Shown piece after piece: positions 42,313 to 50,293 of a stretch of DNA of 64,000 bases. This stretch comes from an uncultured Bacteroidales bacterium (GTDB taxonomy: Bacteria > Bacteroidota > Bacteroidia > Bacteroidales > F082). The DNA lies in assembly GCA_900317155.1 (NCBI GenBank), contig ONFO01000022.1:1-64000 (forward strand). The letters are read 5' to 3'. The position numbers and the translations under genes are program-made. The first letter of the stretch is position 1, and every line of letters starts with the position of its first letter. Below the pieces are notes generated by a model. That model did no database searches, was not told the origin of the DNA, and saw only the letters and a program-made list of their open reading frames with translations.

Positions 42313-42960
42313 TCAGCGGGCGAGTACAATATTATTGTCATACTCAAAGACCTTTATGGTTTTTTGTAATTCATCCAAAAATCTTGCTCCATGTCCACCA
42401 TCCATCTGCACATGATGGAACTGGAAGGATATGGGTAAGGTGACCTTGAGCCAACCTTTGCGATATTTGCCCCACATTACCATAGGATTGCAAAACTGGT
42501 CTGTATATTGGTTGATGATGCCATCCAACTCGGTAATAGTCATTGCCGAAGTCCCGATGACCATAGAATCAGCCTCGAAAGTGCTTTTACAAGACAAACT
42601 CACCGATTGAGTCGAAGTCAAGTATTCAGTACTAAACTGCTCAAAATCATCAGTATAAGGAATGTCGCACGAATTGATACCACCAACCTTGTTGTTTACG
42701 ATGATATTGACGGCTAAACGGTCGTACTTGAACAATTTCCCATGCTCGGGAAGCAAGTAGAATTCTTCCATCTGGCTTGCTGCCTTGCCGATGCACCAAC
42801 ACAAAATCGCATTGAATTTCAACCCTTTTCGTCTACTCACCTTATAAAGCCGCGTCACGTCGAAGGTCTTGGTGAGTGTCACCATCGGCATGGGCGACTT
42901 CATCCATAGCTCAAATGCCTGAGCCCGATTCGTGTCTTGTGGGTTGATTTCTTGTTTCAT
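42313..42960 (-). CDS. Chloramphenicol-acetyltransferase-like enzyme
   Basis: A 215-residue protein of the CatA fold. The catalytic signature F-H-H-V-Q-M-D-G (His182-His183 to Gly188) matches HHxxxDG, and the trimer-interface segments WMKSPMPMVTLTKTFDVTRLYKV, FNAILCWCIGKAAS and FYLLPEHGKLFKYDRLAVNI follow the family order. It would acetylate chloramphenicol or another hydroxyl compound with acetyl-CoA. Several chromosomal homologues are not resistance genes, so resistance is not claimed. Shares an operator with the zinc-ribbon/PNPOx gene. Confidence 0.85.
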   Translation of the reverse strand: MKQEINPQDTNRAQAFELWMKSPMPMVTLTKTFDVTRLYKVSRRKGLKFNAILCWCIGKAASQMEEFYLLPEHGKLFKYDRLAVNIIVNNKVGGINSCDIPYTDDFEQFSTEYLTSTQSVSLSCKSTFEADSMVIGTSAMTITELDGIINQYTDQFCNPMVMWGKYRKGWLKVTLPISFQFHHVQMDGGHGARFLDELQKTIKVFEYDNNIVLAR

Positions 42961-42992
42961 TAGAAATATGTTTTTTCCAATCAAAGCGAATG

Positions 42993-43050
42993 CAAAATTA
43001 GGGTATTATCCGTCACGAAGCGAAAACCCAATGTGGACAATTACGTGGAC
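42993..43050 (-). promoter_or_regulatory. -7 element and TGGAC operator, copy 2
   Basis: TAATTTTG (42993-43000, minus strand) and, 33 bases upstream, TGGACAATT-ACG-TGGAC (43034-43050, plus reading). No canonical TTG lies between them, as at copy 1. Confidence 0.6.
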
Positions 43051-43087
43051 ATTATTAATCAAATCACCATTGATAATGAAAATGTTG

Positions 43088-43095
43088 TAGTTTTG
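43088..43095 (+). promoter_or_regulatory. Possible -7 element for the C10 protease
   Basis: TAGTTTTG at 43088-43095 with a TTG only 15 bases upstream. The transcript would include the hairpin element at 43151-43230 in its leader. The rest of 42961-43261 holds no ORF. Confidence 0.3.
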
Positions 43096-43150
43096 CGGTG
43101 TAAATCAAATTTTGAGCAAAATGAGTTTGTAGATACGAGAAAATAGCTGT

Positions 43151-43230
43151 TTGGCTGTCAGCCTTCAGCCATCAGCAATCAGCTATAGTGCTACCAAGCT
43201 GAAAGCTGACGGCTGATAGCTTACAGCCAA
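43151..43230. repeat. Long hairpin element with repeated arms, copy 2
   Basis: Arms 43151-43184 and 43197-43230 pair over 34 bases with few mismatches. Each arm is a run of seven- or eight-base units of the form (A/T)TCAGC(C/T). Same architecture as 42142-42247 but different unit sequence. Confidence 0.65.
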
Positions 43231-43261
43231 TGAACCAATAGAAATTGAAAAAACACATAAT

Positions 43262-44344
43262 ATGTCAAAAGTTCTTTCCTTATTACTAATTGCTCTTTGC
43301 GCTTTGAACAGCTGGGCGCAAGCTCCTCTTCTGAAAACCGTTGAAAAACCTGTTGCGGCTACTACAACGCTTCGCGCGGATGGATTGCTTCATTCGCATT
43401 GGACACAGGATTATCCATACAACCAGCTTTGCCCCAGAGACCCAGTGAATGGCAATGCCTACAGCGTTGCTGGCTGTCCTGCCGTTGCCATGGGGCAGAT
43501 TATCAACTATTTGCGAACAACAGAATGCACCCGCTTTACCGACGATGACGACTACAACCATTACTATGCGGGTCGCAATTATGTCATCGACGACGATTGG
43601 GCAAGCTTGAAATTTCCGTCCTTCCCGATGCTGAACGAAATGTTGGATTCCATCGACGCCACTTTCCAACGCGGTGAGGAACTGCCTGACGAGTTGGCCG
43701 CCGCCTTGGTCTTTGCTTGCGGCACGGCCTGCACGCAGGTCTATACTTCGGAGGGTTCGGGCACCTTCTATGTGGACCAAGCATTTGAGGCCTACCAACG
43801 CTTTGGCTTTACGGACTGCGTGCTGTATCGCGAGCCCAGTGACGAAATGTACGCCACCTTGATTTCCAATCTGCAAGCTGGTTATCCCGCCCATCTAGCT
43901 GTTGAAAATCCTGCTGGAACAGTAGGACACAATGTAGTGGTCGATGGCTATCGCGAGTCGGATGGCAAGTTCCATATCAACTTCGGCTATGGCGGCACTC
44001 TAGACAACTGGTACGACATCCCCGACCCGAATTTCTATTACGGCATGACCAAGGTGGAAGGTATCATCTTGAATATTATTCCTAAAGATGGACCTTTGGC
44101 CGTTCACGAAAACGCCAAACAACAACCGCTTGAAGTTTATCCCAACCCCGTTTCCGATGTCCTCTTTATTAAAAACCTTCCTTGCAAAAAGGTAGAGTTT
44201 TCCATTTTCAATATGTTAGGCCAGGAAGTGACTACAGGTTACTCAACTGGAACCATTTCCGTGGCCGGATTGGAAAAGGGGCTTTATTTCTTGCAGGTTA
44301 AGGGAGAAGGCATCTGTGAGACGGTGAAATTTGTGGTGAAGTAA
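43262..44344 (+). CDS. C10 (streptopain-type) cysteine protease, T9SS
   Basis: A 360-residue secreted protease. Signal peptide to about residue 19; catalytic C72 in VAGCPAVAMGQII and H223 in VGHNVVVDGY; FHINFGYGG supplies the Trp/Asn region. Only about 30 residues lie between the signal peptide and the mature-type segment HWTQDYPYNQLCP, so the long inhibitory propeptide of streptopain is absent. The C-terminal sorting domain starts at about 290 (VYPNPVSDVLFI, IFNMLGQEVTTGY, GLYFLQVKG, VKFVVK). Confidence 0.88.
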   Translation: MSKVLSLLLIALCALNSWAQAPLLKTVEKPVAATTTLRADGLLHSHWTQDYPYNQLCPRDPVNGNAYSVAGCPAVAMGQIINYLRTTECTRFTDDDDYNHYYAGRNYVIDDDWASLKFPSFPMLNEMLDSIDATFQRGEELPDELAAALVFACGTACTQVYTSEGSGTFYVDQAFEAYQRFGFTDCVLYREPSDEMYATLISNLQAGYPAHLAVENPAGTVGHNVVVDGYRESDGKFHINFGYGGTLDNWYDIPDPNFYYGMTKVEGIILNIIPKDGPLAVHENAKQQPLEVYPNPVSDVLFIKNLPCKKVEFSIFNMLGQEVTTGYSTGTISVAGLEKGLYFLQVKGEGICETVKFVVK

Positions 44345-44375
44345 TCAACGCTTGCGTATTCTTGCAACGGCAAAA

Positions 44376-44596
44376 ACTAATAGTCGCAAGACAAAATAAA
44401 CTAATAAAAAAAGCCACAATTATTGAAATTCTGCAGCAAAAAGTGGAGTGTTTTTTCACTTTTTGAGGTATGTAGTTTATTGAAATAGAAAAAGATTTGT
44501 ATCTTTGCAGCGTCAAAAACTAATGTTAGTAAGACAAAATATACTAATGTTAGTAAAGCAAAATAAACTAATAACAGCGGTGCAAAATATACTAAT
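44376..44596 (+). repeat. 24-base tandem operator repeats before fic
   Basis: Units of the form ACTAATGTTAGTAAGACAAAATAT, here split as ACTAATGTTAGT plus AAGACAAAATAT. They lie at 44519-44542, 44543-44566 and 44567-44590, with a partial ACTAAT touching the ATG. One earlier unit with a half follows the protease gene (44376-44405). Each strong unit contains the palindrome ACTAA-TG-TTAGT. The array lies between the -7 element and the start codon. Confidence 0.75.
44480..44507 (+). promoter_or_regulatory. Promoter of fic
   Basis: TTG (44480-44482), 17 bases, TATCTTTG (44500-44507), 90 bases before the ATG. The tandem operators begin 12 bases downstream. Confidence 0.55.
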
Positions 44597-46108
44597 ATGG
44601 CAACAATACAAGAGAAATTGGCGGAGTCATTGGCGGTGTTGAAGGCATATCAGGACGCCCACGGGGACAATCTGGTGATTCAAGGAGCGGACACACTAGG
44701 ACGGACACATACAGAACGGTTGGTGAACAGCGGATACCTTCAGATGGTCATGAAGGGATGGTATATCCCGTCATCGCCAGGGAGCGAGGGTGATTCAACG
44801 GTGTGGTATGTGTCGTACTGGCACTTCATTACGGCTTATTTAGACAAGAGATTCAATGGGGCTTGGTGCCTGTCGCCGGAGCTGTCACTCTATTTCCACA
44901 GCGGGAAGACGGTGATTCCCAAACAATTGATTGTGCGCTGCGAGAACGGAACAAACAACATCCTGCAACTGCCTTTCGGAACTTCGCTTGTGGACATCAA
45001 GGCAAGCCTTCCGCCAGAGGTGATACGGGAGCCGCGTTATGGCGTGCGATTGTATCCCATGGAATATGCCTTGTTGATGGTGGGACCGGATTATTATCGC
45101 CGTGATGCGTTGGAGGCAAGGACTTGTCTGGCCAGCTTGCGCGATGTCTCGCCCATCGTCTTGGCGGCCATCGACGGAGGACATACCACCCGGGCGGGTC
45201 GCGTGGCAGGTGCGTTGCGCTCCATCGGACGCGAGGAGATGGCTGATGAGTTATTGCGTATGATGCGCCAAGTGGGGCATACCGTGACGGAGGAGAATCC
45301 GTTTGAGGAGAATATGCGGATAGCGACATTTGTGGAATCGCCATACGCATCGCGTATCCGCTTGATGTGGATGCAGATGCGGAAGGTGGTAATAAACACG
45401 ATAAAAATCCAGCCAGTACAGCAAGATGCGGCATCGGTGCTGGCGATGATGGATGCAACGTATGTTAAGGACAGCTATAACTCCTTGTCGATAGAAGGCT
45501 ATAAGATTACGGAAGGTCTGCTAGAGCGTGTTCGGAGTGGCAACTGGGATCCTGAGAAAAACGAGGAGGACAAGGAACGCAGGAATGCTTTGGCCGCCCG
45601 TGGATATTATCAAGCATACGAATTGCTGAAGCAAGGCGTAAAGGAATGTTTTTCGGGCAAGGCACCTGCGCAGTTGTATGTGAAAGGGCATCAGGACTGG
45701 CACTTTCAGTTGTTTGAGCCATGCGTCAGGGCAGGCATAGTGAAGGCATCGGATTTGATAGGATACCGCAGGCATCAGGTATATATCCGGAATTCCATGC
45801 ACACGCCATTGAATCCTGACGCTGTGTTGGATGCGATGAGTGCCTTGTCGGATTTGATGATGGAAGAGGAGAACGCGTTGGTGCGTGCCATTTTAGGGCA
45901 TTTCTTCTTCGTTTATATCCATCCCTACATGGACGGCAACGGACGCACGGCGCGTTTCGTGATGAACAGCCAATTGGTGACGGCTGGTTACCCCTGGGTA
46001 GTGGTTCCCGTGGCACGCCGACAGGAGTATATGGCGGCATTAGAACAGGCCAGTGTGGAGGGAAATATTGAAGGGTTTGTGAGGTTTATTGGGAGGGAGA
46101 TGGGATAA
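44597..46108 (+). CDS. Fic protein with AbiEi-like N-terminal domain
   Basis: A 503-residue fusion. Residues 1-180 resemble the AbiEi-type antitoxin: a winged-helix-like start (NSGYLQMVMKGWYIPSS) and GAWCLSPELSLYFHSG. The C-terminal half is a Fic domain with catalytic motif HPYMDGNGRTAR beginning at H442, so it should transfer AMP or another nucleotide monophosphate to protein hydroxyls. An inhibitory helix of the S-x-x-x-E-G type is visible N-terminal to it (NSLSIEGYKIT, about 298), placing it among self-inhibited class II Fic proteins. A DNA-binding head on a self-inhibited toxin, behind tandem operators, suggests autorepression (inference). Confidence 0.85.
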   Translation: MATIQEKLAESLAVLKAYQDAHGDNLVIQGADTLGRTHTERLVNSGYLQMVMKGWYIPSSPGSEGDSTVWYVSYWHFITAYLDKRFNGAWCLSPELSLYFHSGKTVIPKQLIVRCENGTNNILQLPFGTSLVDIKASLPPEVIREPRYGVRLYPMEYALLMVGPDYYRRDALEARTCLASLRDVSPIVLAAIDGGHTTRAGRVAGALRSIGREEMADELLRMMRQVGHTVTEENPFEENMRIATFVESPYASRIRLMWMQMRKVVINTIKIQPVQQDAASVLAMMDATYVKDSYNSLSIEGYKITEGLLERVRSGNWDPEKNEEDKERRNALAARGYYQAYELLKQGVKECFSGKAPAQLYVKGHQDWHFQLFEPCVRAGIVKASDLIGYRRHQVYIRNSMHTPLNPDAVLDAMSALSDLMMEEENALVRAILGHFFFVYIHPYMDGNGRTARFVMNSQLVTAGYPWVVVPVARRQEYMAALEQASVEGNIEGFVRFIGREMG

Positions 46109-46210
46109 TGTGAATTGCATCTTTCCCTCACATATATAAGTTTCACTCTCACATGGTATAAAAGCAATATAAGGTCTAATCTACTCTTGTGGTTTTAGCC
46201 TAAAAACGCA

Positions 46211-49200
46211 TTAACAAGCATCATCATTGTTACTTGAGTTGTTTTGTTCCGTCAAAGTGCCTCCGTTTTTTACGAATAGATAGTTTGATATGAATGTCTG
46301 ATAACATTTTACTATGCGCTCTTTCGAAATATTTTTATTAACATTATTCTTTTTAGTATACTCTATTAATGCTAGAGGTATCAGGCTTTCCGTATGTTCT
46401 GATACATATTTTCGAACATCATCAATAGTTGAGCCTATTATATCCGATGTGTACAAGGAAAAATCAAACAATCTTGTAAATGGCGATATTATTCTCAATC
46501 TACCTATTTGTTCTTTACCTTCTCCTTTATCAATCACGGCCAAATCAACATAATCTTTAATGGCTAAATAAGATTCTCTGAATTCATCATAGTATTCATT
46601 TTCCATGTACATCATGTGATATTTCCATAAATTAGCACAATCAACTACAGATGCAGCGTCTTTTCCCTTTTTTGCAAAGAAATAAAGGCGTTGACCATCT
46701 TCCATGAATACGAGTTTTTCTAATACCTTATCACGCGCAAATATCTCCTTCAAATAATAATTTGTTATTATAATGCAATCATTGGTGTTTTGCAAAATCT
46801 TTTCTGTAATTTTCTCTTCTCCTTCAGAATTATATAAAACAGCAATCGTATCTGCATTTAATAACTTTTGAAGAATCACTTGTTTTCGTCCCTCTTGTGC
46901 ATATGATTTTGGCAATTTGAGGTTGAGCAAATATGTTGTTTCATTATAACAGTAGCCTAATCTTATACAGGTTAGAATATAATGCAAATATTGCAAATCT
47001 AATAATGCATTCTCATTACTAGTATTATTATGAATTCTTTTCTCAAATTCATTTTGAATGGGAGCAAAAATCATCGGTAATACTTTATCAAACAGCAACC
47101 CTTTTATAGTGAAAAAACCTTGTAGAGTTATATTATCCCTTGAAATATCAACAATTTTATCACTCGCTTCACTATATAAATCCCAAGAAAGTGTGGATAA
47201 ATCTAAATCAGAAATCAAATGTTCTGCATTTTTCACAGCAACACCTCTTACAAGAAACTGAACACCATAGGAATATCTGGGGACATTTGTGGTTTCGTTA
47301 AAAGAAATAGAAACCCTTGACCCAACCTCACTTTCAATAAAATGAAATCTTAGAATGTTTTTGTCAACCTCACTGCTCATTTTATATTTCTCTTGACAAG
47401 AATCAAACTTAGGAAATCGCAATGATAACGTTTCTATTGCTGCACCTGGGTTTACCGAATGGTAAGATAATTTGTTTGTTCCATTAGTATTAAATGTAGA
47501 CGAAACATAGGCATCAATCATAGAAATATATTTGTCGTCATTATCATTCAAAATACTATCAATTTGACTCCTAATCTCCCAACGACACTGGTCATCATAT
47601 AATGTTTTAAAAAGACTTCGATTGATCTCTACAGTCACACGTGTACCACGACTAATATCCGTTCCATACTCCAAAATTGTACTATATTGACCATGTTCCG
47701 CTGATCTAAAAAGTATTCGTTTCGACTCTTCTCCGATACATTTTGTTTCCACAATAAAAGAATCAGCAACAAAGAAAATAGATTGCAAACCGACCCCAAA
47801 AGTTCCCGTCGGCTTTAACCAATATGGTATATCTTTATCGATTCTATTTCTGTTGCTTTCTCCAACTTTCTGAGTCATGTGCAATAATGACTCTTCTGAA
47901 ATACCTGTTCCTTTATCTTCACAAATAACAACTATTGTATCTTTATGATCGTTTTTCCATCGGACAGTTAAATCTATTGGATATTGATTATATACTTCAG
48001 TTGGAATGTCATCTGGGAACTGCAAATCTGATAGTTTTTTCCCATTTAACGCATAAGAATGTGTTCCCATACGGATATCATTGCACAACTGAATATTACT
48101 TGCATCAAACGCATTTTGCACCATTTCTCTGATAAAAACAAAGCCAGGGTCTCTATAGATGCCGCCCCCTCTAAGAATATTAAAAATCTTCTGTTGTGAC
48201 ATCGTGAATTTAAGATTCATCAACTCCGGCTTCACTTTCAAACCATTAAATAGAATCTTTATATTTCCCTTACTAATCATTGGCGGCAATCCACTTAAAT
48301 CTTCAGGTGCTATATTTGACCATTCTCTACTTTGAAAGGACACTTCGTCTTCCAGCCAATCAAACCATTTCCTAGCCACTCTATATACAGCATCTGACTT
48401 ACAGTTCAATTCTGCTTCTATTGAGGTGGGAGATACCAACATGTGTCGCACTGAAGAATGTTTCTCTTTATGCATCGCTGAAGTGTCTGGAATTTCCTTG
48501 AGCAATGCAAGTGAGTATTCATCAAATCTATCACTATCAAAATCCAATAGATCACCTAATCGGATCATACATGCTATAAAACGAGGATGAATATAATCCC
48601 CCTTCCATCCATCGGCCCTTTGGTATAATTTTTCCATTACTTCAGTCGATGATGCACCATGCAAATAAGCTACGGCTGCTAACATATCCATATATCGTCG
48701 TGGTAGTTTTTCTGCATGGAAGCCCGAAGCTAATTTTGAGAATTCATCTTGCCCTGACAAATGAGAACTTCCCATTAATGCGTGATTTCCTCTACAAATC
48801 TCAGATGTTATTATTGTCACAGCATTTTTTACATCCAACGCCCAAACTAAACTGTTTTCATCCTCTTTTGTAAATGATTCTCCTCTTTTTAGAATTAGTT
48901 TTGCAGCATCAGAAATTACCTTATCTTCATTTTGTGATAAACGTTCAACAATTTCTCTTATTTCCTCGCTATTCCATACTTTTTCAATCATTCTATATGT
49001 CAAAATCATACCAACATCATGTGTCAGTCCCGCCATTAACAACAAAAAAGTATCTGTTGCTCCAAGTTCTTTTATACGTTGTTCTCCAAGGAAGCATTGT
49101 ATCTTATCAATTATTTTATTTGAATGGGTTATACCATGGTCACTAAAATGAGGATAATTACTTTTTATTGTAGCCAATCCTTCTTTTAAATTCGAACGAT

Positions 49201-49291
49201 TTAATTCCCAAATTGAAGCTAAAATATCATAATCATGGTCTTCTGATGCCAGCGTTTTAAGATGTTTTTCAAGTGTATAGTTTTTATCCAT
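46211..49291 (-). CDS. HD-domain plus GHKL-ATPase protein
   Basis: A 1026-residue protein. The N-terminal third is an HD-type metal hydrolase-like domain: HFSDHGITHSNKI (H52, H56), AGLTHDVGM (H91-D92) and a later RLGDLLDFD. The middle is a GHKL (Hsp90/MutL-like) ATPase: FIREMVQNAFDASN (N box), CEDKGTGISEESL (D-x-G-x-G), GTFGVGLQSIFF and SRGTRVTVEI. The C-terminal 350 residues are unassigned. It may be a nucleotide-sensing defence ATPase, given its place beside restriction genes; this is inference. The gene is visibly AT-rich relative to both flanks, suggesting recent acquisition. A single gene with its own -7 element at 49352. Confidence 0.8.
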   Translation of the reverse strand: MDKNYTLEKHLKTLASEDHDYDILASIWELNRSNLKEGLATIKSNYPHFSDHGITHSNKIIDKIQCFLGEQRIKELGATDTFLLLMAGLTHDVGMILTYRMIEKVWNSEEIREIVERLSQNEDKVISDAAKLILKRGESFTKEDENSLVWALDVKNAVTIITSEICRGNHALMGSSHLSGQDEFSKLASGFHAEKLPRRYMDMLAAVAYLHGASSTEVMEKLYQRADGWKGDYIHPRFIACMIRLGDLLDFDSDRFDEYSLALLKEIPDTSAMHKEKHSSVRHMLVSPTSIEAELNCKSDAVYRVARKWFDWLEDEVSFQSREWSNIAPEDLSGLPPMISKGNIKILFNGLKVKPELMNLKFTMSQQKIFNILRGGGIYRDPGFVFIREMVQNAFDASNIQLCNDIRMGTHSYALNGKKLSDLQFPDDIPTEVYNQYPIDLTVRWKNDHKDTIVVICEDKGTGISEESLLHMTQKVGESNRNRIDKDIPYWLKPTGTFGVGLQSIFFVADSFIVETKCIGEESKRILFRSAEHGQYSTILEYGTDISRGTRVTVEINRSLFKTLYDDQCRWEIRSQIDSILNDNDDKYISMIDAYVSSTFNTNGTNKLSYHSVNPGAAIETLSLRFPKFDSCQEKYKMSSEVDKNILRFHFIESEVGSRVSISFNETTNVPRYSYGVQFLVRGVAVKNAEHLISDLDLSTLSWDLYSEASDKIVDISRDNITLQGFFTIKGLLFDKVLPMIFAPIQNEFEKRIHNNTSNENALLDLQYLHYILTCIRLGYCYNETTYLLNLKLPKSYAQEGRKQVILQKLLNADTIAVLYNSEGEEKITEKILQNTNDCIIITNYYLKEIFARDKVLEKLVFMEDGQRLYFFAKKGKDAASVVDCANLWKYHMMYMENEYYDEFRESYLAIKDYVDLAVIDKGEGKEQIGRLRIISPFTRLFDFSLYTSDIIGSTIDDVRKYVSEHTESLIPLALIEYTKKNNVNKNISKERIVKCYQTFISNYLFVKNGGTLTEQNNSSNNDDAC

Positions 49292-49351
49292 AATTTCATT
49301 GGTTTACAAGTTGTCATCCTAAGATAACTTATTCATATATTTCTTTTTTTG

Positions 49352-49359
49352 CAAAGATA
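49352..49359 (-). promoter_or_regulatory. -7 element of the HD-GHKL gene
   Basis: TATCTTTG on the minus strand, 60 bases before the ATG; no clear TTG. Confidence 0.45.
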
Positions 49360-49410
49360 CGCTTTTTCTTTAGATTGAGAAAAATATTCTGTCATCTCGT
49401 GAGATTTGCA

Positions 49411-49418
49411 TATCTTTG
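49411..49418 (+). promoter_or_regulatory. -7 element of the methylase operon
   Basis: TATCTTTG on the plus strand. If used, the mRNA carries a leader of about 218 bases containing the structured element at 49508-49642. Confidence 0.45.
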
Positions 49419-49507
49419 CACCCATAAACCAACAAAAACACCCAACATATCGAACAAACAAAATAGAACATAACTAACATATTATAAAAGCGTTTTCGCT
49501 CTAACTT

Positions 49508-49642
49508 GCCTACTTGAAGTTCCACAAACAAGCCAAGCAATAGTATAGCGGTAAACGCCTACGAGTAATCGTGGGCTTTACTTACTTGCTTGGCAGGTCG
49601 TGGAACACCTAAGTAGGCGTAAGAAAAGTTCCACGATTTTTT
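49508..49642 (+). promoter_or_regulatory. Structured leader with switchable hairpins
   Basis: Outer stem: 49508-49540 pairs with 49586-49618 in three perfect blocks of 8, 7 and 9 base pairs. Inner hairpin: 49551-49581 (GTAAA/TTTAC, GCC/GGC, ACGA/TCGT, loop GTAA). Alternative hairpin: TCGTGGAAC (49598-49606) with GTTCCACGA (49628-49636), followed by six T directly before the ATG. TCGTGGAAC cannot be in both, so the RNA can form either the long stem or a terminator-like hairpin. Confidence 0.65.
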
Positions 49643-50293
49643 ATGCCAAGCAACGAAAACACAACACAAATCAAAAGCCGCCAAAGGGTGGCTGACCATG
49701 GCGAGGTGTTCACCAATCCGCGCGAGGTGAACGCCATGCTTGACTTGGTGCGCGACGAGTCGTTTCGGCTCGACAGCCGCTTTCTTGAGCCTGCCTGCGG
49801 TGACGGGAATTTCCTTATCGAGATTCTGCGCCGCAAACTCTCTCTTTTGAATGACATCAAAACCCCAACCGAGTGGGAGTTCAAGAGCCTGATCGCCGTA
49901 GGCTCCTGCTATGGCATTGACATCCTGCCCGACAACGCCGAGGCTTGTCGTGAGCGGTTGTTTGCCGAAGTGATTGACCAAATTGGCAAAAAGGGCTGTA
50001 CAAACGGTTACGAAAAAAGCCTCAGATACATGCTGCAAAAGAATATCGTCTGCGGCGATGCGCTGACCTATCGTACTGCCGAGGACAAGCCCATCACTTT
50101 CTGCGAGTGGACACCCATCGCGGGCAGCATGCAGTTCTCGCGGCGCGACTTCCAGTTTGATTTCCTTGTCACAAAAAACCACCAGTACAGCCTCTTCGAC
50201 GAGCAAGGCGAAGTGCAAAGTTTTGACGAGCCTGTGCGTACCTATCCCCCATTGCATTACACTCAACTTTACCGATATGAAGAACAACTATAG
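49643..50293 (+). CDS. DNA N6-methylase, N-terminal-type subunit
   Basis: A 216-residue S-adenosylmethionine-binding protein. Motif I is RFLEPACGDGNFLIEIL (about 45-60) and CYGIDILPDNAEACRERL follows as the acidic motif II strand. NIVCGDAL is motif III-like. The catalytic NPPY is absent; instead the chain ends with FCEWTPI and a basic strand. It therefore looks like a half-methylase that pairs with the next gene product, with which it overlaps by 17 bases. GC-rich, unlike the HD-GHKL gene. Confidence 0.75.
   Translation: MPSNENTTQIKSRQRVADHGEVFTNPREVNAMLDLVRDESFRLDSRFLEPACGDGNFLIEILRRKLSLLNDIKTPTEWEFKSLIAVGSCYGIDILPDNAEACRERLFAEVIDQIGKKGCTNGYEKSLRYMLQKNIVCGDALTYRTAEDKPITFCEWTPIAGSMQFSRRDFQFDFLVTKNHQYSLFDEQGEVQSFDEPVRTYPPLHYTQLYRYEEQL

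Noticed and set aside
42313-42960. Antibiotic-resistance gene call
   Set aside because: The CAT-type active site is present, but chromosomal homologues often have other substrates and no mobile element adjoins, so resistance is not claimed.
49508-49642. A retron-type ncRNA
   Set aside because: The paired arms are suggestive, but no reverse transcriptase is encoded anywhere in the window.
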